Positions 1 through 7,158 of a stretch of 11,884 bases of DNA are shown here, piece after piece (within the stretch, counting starts at the first letter, position 1; each line of letters begins with the position of its first letter). Source of the DNA: Thermoplasmatota archaeon (GTDB lineage Archaea > Thermoplasmatota > Thermoplasmata > UBA10834). The position numbers were made by a program, and so were the translations under genes. The DNA is taken from NCBI GenBank assembly GCA_030836605.1, contig JAUPMC010000117.1, positions 1-11,884 on the forward strand, given 5' to 3'. The notes beneath the pieces were generated by a model. That model made no database searches. It worked only from the letters and a program-made list of their open reading frames with translations, and was not told where the DNA came from.

Positions 1-642
1 GTGAAGCTCGTGGCGGTCGAGCAGGACCCCGGGTTCTGCGCGTTCCTGAGGCGCAGGTTCGGCGACAGGGTCCAACTTATCCAGGCCGACGCCGTGCGCG
101 CGTTCCTGCCGTCGTTCGACAAGGTCGTGTCCAACCTTCCGTACCAGATATCCTCACCGATCACGTTCAAGCTGCTCGACATCGGCTTCGAGTCCGCCGT
201 GCTCATGCTGCAGAAGGAGTTCGCCGAGCGCATGGTCGCGAAGCACGGCACGCCGGAGTACGGCCGCCTTACCGTGGGCGTGTACTACCGGGCCGAGTGC
301 GAGATAGCCATGGGCGTGTCCAAGAGCTCGTTCTGGCCGCAGCCGAAGGTGGAGTCGTGCGTCGTCAAGCTGACGCCGAGGCCGCCCCCGTTCAAGGTCA
401 GGGACGAGCAGGCGTTCTTCAAGGTCACGCAGGCGCTGTTCTCCCACAGGCGCAAGAAGGCGTCCAACTGCCTCGAGACGGACCCCGCGGTGAGGGAGTA
501 TGTCACCGTCGGCATGAAGGACGCCCTGAAGTCCCTGCCGTACGCCTCCGAGAGGCCCCAGGAGCTATCGCCCGAGATGATAGGCGAGCTGGCCGACGCG
601 CTCCTCGAGCTCAGCGCTTCTTCGGGAAATACCTCTGGATGA
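1..642 (+). CDS. ksgA: Partial KsgA/Dim1-type rRNA adenine dimethyltransferase (C-terminal part)
   Basis: This enzyme family uses S-adenosylmethionine to dimethylate two adjacent adenines near the 3' end of 16S rRNA during small-subunit maturation. The window opens inside the gene. The GTG at base 1 is probably an internal valine, because the glycine-rich SAM motif I is missing and about 50-60 residues are lost compared with the usual 260-280. Numbering from base 1, visible parts are the acidic SAM-binding segment VAVEQD (4-9), the motif III Asp in QAD (28-30), the catalytic NLPYQIS (45-51), WPQPKVES (112-119) and the basic FSHRRKK segment (147-153) typical of KsgA/Dim1. The stop lies 32 bases inside the convergent DUF1611 gene. 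Family assignment is secure; the true start cannot be seen. Confidence 0.93.
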   Translation: MKLVAVEQDPGFCAFLRRRFGDRVQLIQADAVRAFLPSFDKVVSNLPYQISSPITFKLLDIGFESAVLMLQKEFAERMVAKHGTPEYGRLTVGVYYRAECEIAMGVSKSSFWPQPKVESCVVKLTPRPPPFKVRDEQAFFKVTQALFSHRRKKASNCLETDPAVREYVTVGMKDALKSLPYASERPQELSPEMIGELADALLELSASSGNTSG

Positions 643-1684
643 TCGCGTCCGCGATCTTCCCGGGGCCGTCGACGAGGACATCACAGGCTGGCACGCCGTA
701 CTTCCGCTCGTAGTCCTTGATGTGCTTCTCGACCTCTTCCCTGGTCATGTTCTCGTGGTTGAGCGTGATGCCTATGACATCCGTCTGGGCGAACACCTTG
801 ATGAGCTCCATCTCGCGGTCTATCGTGCCGTTCGGGATGTGCAGCTCGTCCGCGTGGTAGCTCCTGTACTTCCTCCCAGGGGCGTGCTGCAGCACGACCG
901 TGTTCGGGGCCGAGGCGTTCACGATGGTCCTCGAGCCGACGACATACGCCGGGTGGCTCAGGGCGCCCTGCCCCTCGACTATGATGACCTTCGGCTTCTC
1001 GTTCTTGTACGCCTGCTCGATGGCGTTCTCGAGCTCGCCGACGACGTAGTCCCCCCTGATGGCGTCGAGGGGTATGCCGTACTTCGAGCCCTGGAGCAGG
1101 CCGGTCTGGCCGGTCGCGACGAAGGCGGTCTTGACGCCCCTGTCGTTGAGCTCCTTGGTGAGTATGACTGCGGTGGTCCTCTTGCCCGAGGCCGCGTCCG
1201 TGCCCAGGACCGGTATCCTGATGCAGTCCATCTTGGCCGCGAGGCCCCTGTAATAGTGCATCTTCTCCAGCGGCGGCTCCTTCCTGATGTCGACTATCTC
1301 GACGTCGTGCTTCTTCGCGAGCGGGGCGAACTCCTTGTCGTTCGCGAGCCACTCGTGCAGGCCGGACAGGATGCCCACGCCGGTCTCTATGGCGACCTTC
1401 ACTGGCCCCCTGAACTCGGGCGGTAGCATGCCGCCGATAGTCGCGACCCCGATGATCATCCACTGGGGCTTCTCCTTGAGCTTCTTGAGCGACTCCTCGA
1501 CGGACGCGAAGATGGGTACCCCGGTCTTCTTCCCGTCGAGCACCTCGCCCGCGTCCTTCCCAGCCTGTTTGCTGTCCACGACGCCCAGTATCTTGAACCT
1601 CAGCGAGTGGCGGATGAGCCCGGCTGCCGTCTTGCCCCTGACCCGGCCGAAACCGTCCTCGCAGAGTATGATCGCGGTCTCCAT
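611..1684 (-). CDS. DUF1611 family P-loop protein, possibly an N-acetyltransferase related to DgcN
   Basis: This 357-residue protein has the DUF1611 architecture. An N-terminal Rossmann-like half (about 1-150) is followed by a P-loop half with the Walker A-like GTDAASGKRTT (161-171), TGQTG (191-195) and a VEGQGALSHPA segment (237-247). From memory of the literature, bacterial DUF1611 proteins of the DgcN type N-acetylate D-glutamate; whether archaeal members do the same is unknown, so the substrate is left open. The frame stays open 34 codons further upstream, but the start at 1684 is preferred. The upstream stretch is Gly/Pro-rich and unlike the family, and a TATA-like ATTTATA on this strand sits about 27 bases before this ATG, implying a leaderless transcript. 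The 3' end overlaps ksgA by 32 bases. It is divergent from the YchF-like gene. Confidence 0.85.
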   Translation of the reverse strand: METAIILCEDGFGRVRGKTAAGLIRHSLRFKILGVVDSKQAGKDAGEVLDGKKTGVPIFASVEESLKKLKEKPQWMIIGVATIGGMLPPEFRGPVKVAIETGVGILSGLHEWLANDKEFAPLAKKHDVEIVDIRKEPPLEKMHYYRGLAAKMDCIRIPVLGTDAASGKRTTAVILTKELNDRGVKTAFVATGQTGLLQGSKYGIPLDAIRGDYVVGELENAIEQAYKNEKPKVIIVEGQGALSHPAYVVGSRTIVNASAPNTVVLQHAPGRKYRSYHADELHIPNGTIDREMELIKVFAQTDVIGITLNHENMTREEVEKHIKDYERKYGVPACDVLVDGPGKIADAIIQRYFPKKR

Positions 1685-1707
1685 GCGACCGGCGACTGCA
1701 TGACCTG

Positions 1708-1714
1708 TATAAAT
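1708..1714 (-). promoter_or_regulatory. TATA-box-like element for the DUF1611 gene
   Basis: On the minus strand this reads ATTTATA. Its centre lies about 27 bases upstream of the ATG at 1684, the usual distance from an archaeal TATA box to the transcription start, so the mRNA would begin at or next to the start codon. No Shine-Dalgarno is visible before that ATG, which agrees with a leaderless gene. Confidence 0.6.
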
Positions 1715-1747
1715 GCCCTGCCAACCTATCCAATTGGTGGGTGCGCC

Positions 1748-1767
1748 AGGTGGGTGTCCTGCCACCT
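1748..1767. other. Inverted repeat in the divergent promoter region
   Basis: AGGTGG (1748-1753) and CCACCT (1762-1767) form a perfect 6-base inverted repeat around an 8-base spacer. It lies between the DUF1611 gene and the YchF-like gene, next to a CCAATTGG palindrome at 1730-1737. This could be an operator for a dimeric regulator acting on either promoter. In GC-rich DNA a repeat of this size can also arise by chance. Confidence 0.3.
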
Positions 1768-1797
1768 TCCCCTGGCCCGGGGGCATCTTTTTCTAGG

Positions 1798-1808
1798 CAT
1801 ATCGACAT
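1798..1808 (+). promoter_or_regulatory. Putative TATA region of the YchF-like gene (CATATCGACAT)
   Basis: The AT-rich CATAT lies about 27 bases upstream of the GTG at 1827, where a TATA box for a leaderless or near-leaderless transcript would sit. The same 11 bases occur exactly upstream of the second aminotransferase at 8613-8623. A nine-base direct repeat GCCCGGGGG flanks it at 1775-1783 and 1812-1820. The core is a weak TATA match, so the call is tentative. Confidence 0.4.
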
Positions 1809-1826
1809 TGAGCCCGGGGGACCAGA

Positions 1827-3014
1827 GTGCTCGTAGGTATAGTAGGTAAACCCAATGTCGGGAAGTCGACCTTCTTCACAGCCCTGACGCTAGCCACGGC
1901 CCAGATAGCCGCGTACCCGTTCACGACTATCCAGCCGAACAAGGGCGTGGGCTATGTCCGCAGCCCGTGCCCGCACACCGGTTTCGACAAGCCGTGCAAC
2001 CCGAACAACTCACTGTGCGAGAACGGGACCAGGTTCGTCCCGATAGAGGTGCTCGACGTGGCGGGGCTCGTGCCCGACGCGCACGCGGGTAGGGGCCTGG
2101 GGAACAAGTTCCTGGACGACCTGAGGCAGGCCGACGCGTTCATACACGTCGTCGACGCCAGCGGCGGGACGGACTTCGAGGGCAACCCGGTGGGCGTGGG
2201 CACGCACGACCCCACGCTGGACGTCAGCTTCCTAGAGCGGGAGATCACCTACTGGTTGTACGGGATACTCGAGAAGCACTTCTCCAAGATGGCGAAGCAG
2301 TCGAAGCTGACCGGGACCAAGCTCGAGAAGATGCTCCACGAGAAGCTCACAGGCCTGTCCATCACGGAGTCACAGATACTCGCGGCCTTCAGGATCGCCT
2401 CGATAAAGGAGGAGCCTCCGCTCTGGGGTGAGCAGGAGCTGCTCAAGTACTGCTCTTCCCTGCAGAAGATCAGCAAGCCGATGATCATAGCGGCCAACAA
2501 GGCGGACATCGCGCCCCCGGAGAACCTGGAGCGGCTCAAGGCCACCGGATACCCGGTCGTCGCGACGAGCGCGGAGTACGAGCTGGCCCTGAGGCGCGCG
2601 TCGAAGGCGAACCTGATCTCGTACATCCCGGGCAGCGGGTCGTTCGAGGTCGCCGACAAGTCCAAGCTGAGCGCGGGCCAGCTCGCGGCCCTGGACAGGA
2701 TGTCCTCGTGGCTCGCCCAGCACAAGAGCACGGGCGTGCAGGCCATCCTGGAGGATGTCGTGTTCAAGGTGCTCGACCTGATGGTCGTGTACCCCGTCGA
2801 GGACGAGCACAAGTGGGCCGACAAGGCGGGCAGGGTCCTGCCGGACGCGTACCTGATGCGCAGGGGGACGAACGCCAAGGACCTCGCGTTCAAGGTCCAC
2901 ACGGACCTCGGGGACAACTTCATCCGGGCGGTGGACGGAAGGACCCACATGGTGATAGGCCACGACCACGTCCTCAAGGACGGGGACGTCATCAAGATAG
3001 TCGCGAAGGCATGA
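1827..3014 (+). CDS. Archaeal YchF/OLA1-type GTPase with C-terminal TGS domain
   Basis: This is a 395-residue translation-associated GTPase of the Obg/YchF superfamily, expected to bind ribosomes in the cytoplasm. The G1 P-loop is GKPNVGKST (7-15), a YPFTTIQPN switch segment lies at 30-38, G3 is DVAGL (77-81), and G4 is NKAD (224-227). Keeping NKxD suggests GTP specificity; bacterial YchF and human OLA1 have altered this motif and prefer ATP. Cys48, Cys57 and Cys64 lie in the insert after strand 2 where archaeal members carry a Cys cluster. A helical region (about 130-215) is followed by a TGS domain over roughly the last 80 residues. The start is a GTG, with GGGGGA (1816-1821) as a possible Shine-Dalgarno five bases before it. 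The stop overlaps the PolB start in an ATGA, so the two genes are probably co-transcribed and translationally coupled. Confidence 0.93.
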   Translation: MLVGIVGKPNVGKSTFFTALTLATAQIAAYPFTTIQPNKGVGYVRSPCPHTGFDKPCNPNNSLCENGTRFVPIEVLDVAGLVPDAHAGRGLGNKFLDDLRQADAFIHVVDASGGTDFEGNPVGVGTHDPTLDVSFLEREITYWLYGILEKHFSKMAKQSKLTGTKLEKMLHEKLTGLSITESQILAAFRIASIKEEPPLWGEQELLKYCSSLQKISKPMIIAANKADIAPPENLERLKATGYPVVATSAEYELALRRASKANLISYIPGSGSFEVADKSKLSAGQLAALDRMSSWLAQHKSTGVQAILEDVVFKVLDLMVVYPVEDEHKWADKAGRVLPDAYLMRRGTNAKDLAFKVHTDLGDNFIRAVDGRTHMVIGHDHVLKDGDVIKIVAKA

Positions 3015-5404
3015 TCCGGATGGGGCAGTGGGACGTAAGGCTGATAGGGGTTACCTACTCGAAGGGAGGTGGCGACCTCGCGCTCCACCTCTACGGCAAG
3101 ACGGAGGACGGACGCTCGGTCGCGATAAGGTACACGGGGTTCGAGCCCTACTTCTTCGTGCTCGAGCCGTCGGACGAGGTCATCGGGATACTCGAGGACG
3201 ACCCGCGGGTCGTCCGGATGGAGGACAAGGAGCTGCTCTTCAAAGGCGAGAGGAAGAGGGCGAAGAGGGTCGTCGTCACATTCCCGTGGCTCGTGCCCGA
3301 CATCAGGGGCCAGGTCATCCAGAAGGGCACCGTGCTCGCGGCCGACATACCCTTCCACTTCAGGTTCATGTACGACCTGGACCTCGGCTCGTGCGTGCGC
3401 GTGTTCGGCGAGGAGTTCGAGGACGCGCGCTACAGGACCGACGTGGTCGTGAGGGCGGAGCGGTTCGAGACCATCAAGCCCTTCAGGCCGACCCTGAGGA
3501 TACTCAGCTTCGACATCGAGACGAGCCTGAAGGAGCCGAAGATATTCACCATATGCTGCGTCGTCAAGGAAGGCGACAAGGTCGAGAGCAGGGGCTTCGA
3601 GGGGGACGAGGCCAAGATGATCAGGGACTTCTCAGAGTACATCATCGAGGCCGACCCCGATGTCATCACGGGCTACAACATCGACGGGTTCGACATACCC
3701 CAGATACTGCAGCGGGCCCAGGCCCTGAGAGGGCCCGAGCTGTCCTGGGGCAGGTACCCGGGGACGATCTCGCAGCGCAACAACCGGTTCTGGTGGTGCG
3801 AGGGCAGGGTCATCGTGGACGCGTGGTGGGCCGTCAAGAAGGTCTTGAAACCCAAGCAGGAGACGCTGAACGCCGTCTCGAAACTCCTCCTGGGCGAGGA
3901 GAAGCACGATGTGGACCCGAAGAAGATGGACGAGGAGTGGGCCACCGACAAGGCCAAGGTCATGAGGTACTGCACCCAGGACGCCCACCTGGCGCTCAGG
4001 GTGCTCGAGAAGATAGCGATAATGAACAGGAACATGGACCTCGCCGCCGTGTCGAAGCTCCCCCTGGACGATGTCGTCAACGGGACGACCTCGCAGCTCA
4101 TAGACTCCATACTCATCAGGCTCGCGGACAGGAACGCCGTGGCCGTGCCCATGACGACCAGGAACTACGAGGACACGGAGACCATCGAGGGCGGGTACGT
4201 CCACGACATCAAGTCGGGCCTGCACCACTGGGTCCTCACGCTGGACTTCAGGAGCATGTACCCGAGCACCATCATATCGAAGAACATCTGCTTCACGACG
4301 CTCCACCCTGACGGGACGATTGTCTCGCCCACGGGCGCCAGGTTCCTGGACAAGGATGTCAGGGTCGGCCTCCTGCCAGGCATACTCGAGGACCTCATGA
4401 GGGAGCGGGCCGCGACCAAGAAGGCGATGAGGGAGGCGAAGACCCCTGACGAGGCGGATTACTTCAACGGCCTCCAGGAGGCCATCAAGATACTCATGAA
4501 CTCGTTCTACGGGGTGCTCGCGTCCTCGTTCTACAGGTTCACGGACCCGAGGATAGGCGCGAGCATCACCGCGTTCGCGAGGGAGGCGACCAAGGACCTC
4601 ATCAAGAAGCTCGAGTCGGAGGGCCTCGAGGTCATCTACTCCGACACCGACTCCGTCTTCTTCCTGTCCCCGCACAAGGAGTTGGACGCCTCCATCACGT
4701 TCGGCCAGCAGATCGCGGAGCGGTTCTCGAAGGGCGGCATGGTCCTGGAGTTCGAGAAGATCATGGAGCCGTTCTTCTCGCACGGGATGAAGAAGAGATA
4801 TGTCGGCCGCATGGTCTGGCCCAGGAAGGAGCTCGTCGTCCGGGGCTACGAGATGCGCAGGACGGACTCGTTCGACCTCCAGAGCGAGACCCTCCAGACG
4901 GTGTTCGAGAAGGTCCTGGACGGTGACAACGAGGGTGCGGTGGCCTACACCCGGAAGGTCATAGACGACCTCCTGGCAGGCAACGTCGACGCCTCGAGGC
5001 TCGTCATATCCCGCACGGTCAGGGACTTCGACGCGTACAAGGCGAGCGACCGCATGGTCAACGTCAGGGCGGCGAAGAAGCTCCAGGAGATGGGGTACGA
5101 GTTCCAGCCGGGGATGAAGGTCTCGTGGGTCGTCATCGACGGGAGGAAGTCCCCGAACGAGGTCGAGCCCTGGGTCCAGGGGAGGGAGTTCACCGCCCGC
5201 CCGGACTACAAGTACTACGCGACGAGGCTCTCCGCCACGGTCTCGAGGGTGACCGACTCCTTCGGGTGGGACCAGAAGTCACTCGTGAGCGGGGCGCAGC
5301 AGGTCACGTTCAAGGACAACGACTTCGAGAACAAGCGGGCGGCCAAGGCCGCGGCCCAGCCGAAGAAGACCGACAAGAAGCTCAAACTGGACGATTTCAT
5401 GTGA
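3011..5404 (+). CDS. polB: Family B DNA polymerase with 3'-5' exonuclease
   Basis: This is a 797-residue replicative-type polymerase, complete and of normal archaeal length. Exonuclease motifs are Exo I FDIET (167-171), Exo II YNIDGFD (222-228) and Exo III YCTQD (320-324), all with their metal-binding acids. Polymerase motifs are A DFRSMYPS (412-419, catalytic Asp412), B KILMNSFYG (493-501) and C YSDTDS (543-548, Asp545 and Asp547). The thumb segment KKRYVGR is at 594-600. No intein interrupts motifs A or C. The C-terminus KLKLDDFM (790-797) has the Leu and Phe spacing of a PCNA-interacting PIP box, with Lys replacing the first Gln and Met replacing the last aromatic. The ATG at 3011 overlaps the GTPase stop; the in-frame ATG at 3020 is an alternative. 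The frame stays open upstream to 2708, but that stretch is a shadow of the GTPase. Confidence 0.96.
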   Translation: MIRMGQWDVRLIGVTYSKGGGDLALHLYGKTEDGRSVAIRYTGFEPYFFVLEPSDEVIGILEDDPRVVRMEDKELLFKGERKRAKRVVVTFPWLVPDIRGQVIQKGTVLAADIPFHFRFMYDLDLGSCVRVFGEEFEDARYRTDVVVRAERFETIKPFRPTLRILSFDIETSLKEPKIFTICCVVKEGDKVESRGFEGDEAKMIRDFSEYIIEADPDVITGYNIDGFDIPQILQRAQALRGPELSWGRYPGTISQRNNRFWWCEGRVIVDAWWAVKKVLKPKQETLNAVSKLLLGEEKHDVDPKKMDEEWATDKAKVMRYCTQDAHLALRVLEKIAIMNRNMDLAAVSKLPLDDVVNGTTSQLIDSILIRLADRNAVAVPMTTRNYEDTETIEGGYVHDIKSGLHHWVLTLDFRSMYPSTIISKNICFTTLHPDGTIVSPTGARFLDKDVRVGLLPGILEDLMRERAATKKAMREAKTPDEADYFNGLQEAIKILMNSFYGVLASSFYRFTDPRIGASITAFAREATKDLIKKLESEGLEVIYSDTDSVFFLSPHKELDASITFGQQIAERFSKGGMVLEFEKIMEPFFSHGMKKRYVGRMVWPRKELVVRGYEMRRTDSFDLQSETLQTVFEKVLDGDNEGAVAYTRKVIDDLLAGNVDASRLVISRTVRDFDAYKASDRMVNVRAAKKLQEMGYEFQPGMKVSWVVIDGRKSPNEVEPWVQGREFTARPDYKYYATRLSATVSRVTDSFGWDQKSLVSGAQQVTFKDNDFENKRAAKAAAQPKKTDKKLKLDDFM

Positions 5405-5420
5405 CGCGGGGCTCAACACG

Positions 5421-5428
5421 TTTAAATA
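5421..5428 (+). promoter_or_regulatory. TATA box of the eL15 gene
   Basis: TTTAAATA is an AT-rich island just after the PolB stop and a good match to an archaeal TATA box. Transcription would start near 5450, giving a leader of about 80 bases before the ATG at 5530. eL15 therefore has its own promoter in addition to any readthrough from polB. Confidence 0.65.
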
Positions 5429-5457
5429 GCCCTATCCTTTTGTTCCGACCCGCAGCG

Positions 5458-5502
5458 GCGAGACCACCTCGGTCTCGCACGGGAATGTGCGCCTGAGGGC
5501 GT
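5458..5502 (+). promoter_or_regulatory. Hairpin-rich 5' leader of the eL15 mRNA
   Basis: Just downstream of the predicted transcription start, GCGAGACC (5458-5465) and GGTCTCGC (5471-5478) form a perfect 8-bp stem with a 5-base loop. A second small hairpin, CGCC-TGAG-GGCG, spans 5490-5501. GCAC (5477-5480) and GTGC (5487-5490) form an alternative stem that competes with both. The leader may act in autogenous control by a ribosomal protein, but no known leader motif was recognised. Folding is from base complementarity only. Confidence 0.4.
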
Positions 5503-5529
5503 GAACCCTGAACGGCTGGATGTGACACG

Positions 5530-6243
5530 ATGGCAGAAGAGGTCAAGTCAGCTCCCAAGAAGGAGCGCAAGGTCAAGGCGCCCGCTGAGGCGCCTGCAGC
5601 CGCCCCGGCGACCGCGCCCGCAGGCGCGGCCGAGGCGAAGAAGGGCGGCCCCGCCAAGGGCATGTACCATTATATTGGCGAGGCCTGGAAGGACATCGAC
5701 AGCGACGAGATGAAGCACCTGATGTGGCAGCGCATGGTCGACTGGAGGAAGGAAGGCACCTTCGTCCGCGTCGAGAGGCCACTGAGGCTCGACAAGGCGC
5801 GCCAGCTCGGCTACAAGGCCAAGCAGGGCATCGTCATCGTCCGGGCGAAGGTCAGGAAGGGCGGCCTGAGAAAGCACAGGATCAGGAAGGGCCGCAAGCC
5901 CAAGAGGAAGGGTATACTCAAGATCACCATGAAGAAGAACATCCAGAGGATAGCCGAGGAGAGGACCTCCAAGAAGTACCCGAACCTCGAGGTACTCGCG
6001 TCCTACTGGGTGGGCGAGGACGGCAGGCACAAGTGGTTCGAGGTCATACTCGTGGACGTGAACCACCCCGTGATCAAGGCCGACCCGAGGCTCAACTGGA
6101 TCTGCAGCACGAAGCACACGCACAGGGCCATCAGGGGCCTGACGCCGGCCGGCAAGAAGGGCAGGGGCCTCGTCAGGACCAGGGGCATGGGTGCGGAGAA
6201 GGTCAGGCCTTCGCTGCGGGCTCACAAGAGGATGGGCACCTAG
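5530..6243 (+). CDS. rpl15e: Large-subunit ribosomal protein eL15 (L15e) with N-terminal extension
   Basis: eL15 is a core 50S protein shared by archaea and eukaryotes that wraps into 23S rRNA. The conserved protein begins at MYHYIGEAWK (45-54) and runs to the basic C-terminus at 237. It includes very basic rRNA-binding stretches such as RKHRIRKGRK (114-123), LVDVNHP (175-181), and the STKHTHRAIRGL segment near 193-204. Archaeal eL15 is usually about 190-195 residues and starts at that MYxYI segment. Here about 44 residues rich in Ala, Pro and Lys come first. The upstream ATG is favoured because GGATGTGA (5518-5525), a near-perfect Shine-Dalgarno, lies four bases before it; no comparable site was noted before the ATG at 5662. 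The gene is single, away from a ribosomal operon, and its TAG overlaps the stop of the convergent gene. Confidence 0.96.
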   Translation: MAEEVKSAPKKERKVKAPAEAPAAAPATAPAGAAEAKKGGPAKGMYHYIGEAWKDIDSDEMKHLMWQRMVDWRKEGTFVRVERPLRLDKARQLGYKAKQGIVIVRAKVRKGGLRKHRIRKGRKPKRKGILKITMKKNIQRIAEERTSKKYPNLEVLASYWVGEDGRHKWFEVILVDVNHPVIKADPRLNWICSTKHTHRAIRGLTPAGKKGRGLVRTRGMGAEKVRPSLRAHKRMGT

Positions 6244-7097
6244 GCCAGTATCCTCTCGAGCAGCCTCCGGACGTCTTCCAGGGCCATACCTATGAGTGGA
6301 TGGAACACCGGGAGGTCTCCCTTCAGGATGGCGCCTCGCTCCAGGTCCTCGACCCCCCACTCCAGGACGACACCCTCGCAGTCCATGTACTTGGCCTGCG
6401 CGAACAGGTCACCCTCGGGGCGCACGACCTTCAGGTCGGGGTTCCAGGATGACAGGGGCGCGGGGAGCGCCACGTCCTCCGACGCGACGAGTACGTTGCA
6501 CCCTCTCTTCATGAGGAGCCAAGAGGCCACGATCCCCCGCTCGGACCCGACGACGGACAGCACCTTGCCCTGGGTGCCCTTCGGCATGCCACCGGGGCCG
6601 CGCATGACCGAGCTGTACAGGTAGGCGTCCCTCTCGCGGACCTCCACGAACACCTCCGCGTCCGGCTCGTCCAGGTCGACCGTGAGCCCGAGGTCCTTGT
6701 GCGAGTCCAGTATCACCGACCCCAGCTCCCTCGCGAGCGTCTGGCTGGTGTACGGGTGGTTCCCAGTTCTCCTCGTCCGGACCGCGAAGCTCGCGCCTTT
6801 GAAGACGAGCGGCCTTGAGAACTCCTTGACCGCCTCGCCGAGCCCCGAGAGCTCGCTCGTGACCTTCTCGACCGGGCTGAAGGACACGACACCGAAGGTC
6901 CTGGAGAGGAGCTCGCAGCTCCTGCGCCAGTCGTCCGAGTCCACGAACAGCCTCCCACGGAGGGAGGATGTGACGCAGCCCACTCCCGCCAGCAGGTGCT
7001 TCCTGCGGATGTCCTGCACCAGCGCCTGCTCGAACCTCCTGCGTACGCTCTCGCTCTTGAGCCCGAGCTCGCCATACCTGATGAGGAGTGTCGGCAT
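6240..7097 (-). CDS. ThiI-like THUMP-domain protein with degenerate PP-loop
   Basis: This 285-residue protein resembles ThiI, which adds sulfur to U8 of tRNA to make 4-thiouridine. The start MPTLLIRYGELGLKS (1-15) and the following RRRFEQAL match the ThiI N-terminal ferredoxin-like domain. A THUMP domain covers roughly 75-165 and contains FAVRTRRTGNHPYTS. ThiI-like GPGGMPKGTQGKVL (167-180) precedes WLLMKRG (193-199), and PVFHPLIGM (263-271) matches the ThiI PxxRPLIGM segment. Between them, where ThiI has SGGIDSP, this protein has VGSERGI (183-189), so the ATP-pyrophosphatase signature is gone. It is also much shorter than ThiI (usually about 380 or more). It may bind tRNA without thiolating it. 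A TATA-like GTTTATT on this strand (7124-7130) lies about 30 bases upstream, implying a nearly leaderless mRNA. Confidence 0.82.
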   Translation of the reverse strand: MPTLLIRYGELGLKSESVRRRFEQALVQDIRRKHLLAGVGCVTSSLRGRLFVDSDDWRRSCELLSRTFGVVSFSPVEKVTSELSGLGEAVKEFSRPLVFKGASFAVRTRRTGNHPYTSQTLARELGSVILDSHKDLGLTVDLDEPDAEVFVEVRERDAYLYSSVMRGPGGMPKGTQGKVLSVVGSERGIVASWLLMKRGCNVLVASEDVALPAPLSSWNPDLKVVRPEGDLFAQAKYMDCEGVVLEWGVEDLERGAILKGDLPVFHPLIGMALEDVRRLLERILA

Positions 7098-7123
7098 GTG
7101 CCTGGGCTAACCCCCTGGGGGCG

Positions 7124-7130
7124 AATAAAC
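7124..7130 (-). promoter_or_regulatory. TATA-box-like element for the ThiI-like gene
   Basis: On the minus strand this reads GTTTATT, preceded by GTGAAAT, which could serve as the purine-rich BRE. Its centre is about 30 bases from the ATG at 7097, so the transcript would start within a few bases of the start codon. Confidence 0.55.
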
Positions 7131-7158
7131 ATTTCACTCGGAGCACGACTTCAGAAGG

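Noticed and set aside
1685..1786. Upstream start of the DUF1611 protein at 1786
   Set aside because: The extra 34 residues are Gly/Pro-rich and unlike the family, and the TATA-like element at 1708-1714 would lie inside the gene.
681..1808. Long open frame on the minus strand over the DUF1611 gene
   Set aside because: Its product is Arg/Gly/His-rich with no family features. It is the one-base shadow of the DUF1611 frame, a common artefact in GC-rich DNA.
2708..3010. N-terminal extension of PolB
   Set aside because: This stretch overlaps the TGS domain of the GTPase in another frame and is low-complexity Arg/Gly-rich. The ATGA overlap at 3011 gives a start that matches the family.
4244..4655. 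Intein in PolB
   Set aside because: Motifs A, B and C are uninterrupted and normally spaced, and total length is standard.
3632..4783. Long minus-strand frame inside polB
   Set aside because: It lies wholly within the motif-bearing PolB coding sequence and has no recognisable domain; GC-rich antisense shadow.
6240..7097. Pseudogene call for the ThiI-like gene
   Set aside because: The frame has no internal stop or frameshift, a promoter is visible, and sequence on both sides of the altered PP-loop is well conserved. Loss of one motif alone does not show decay.
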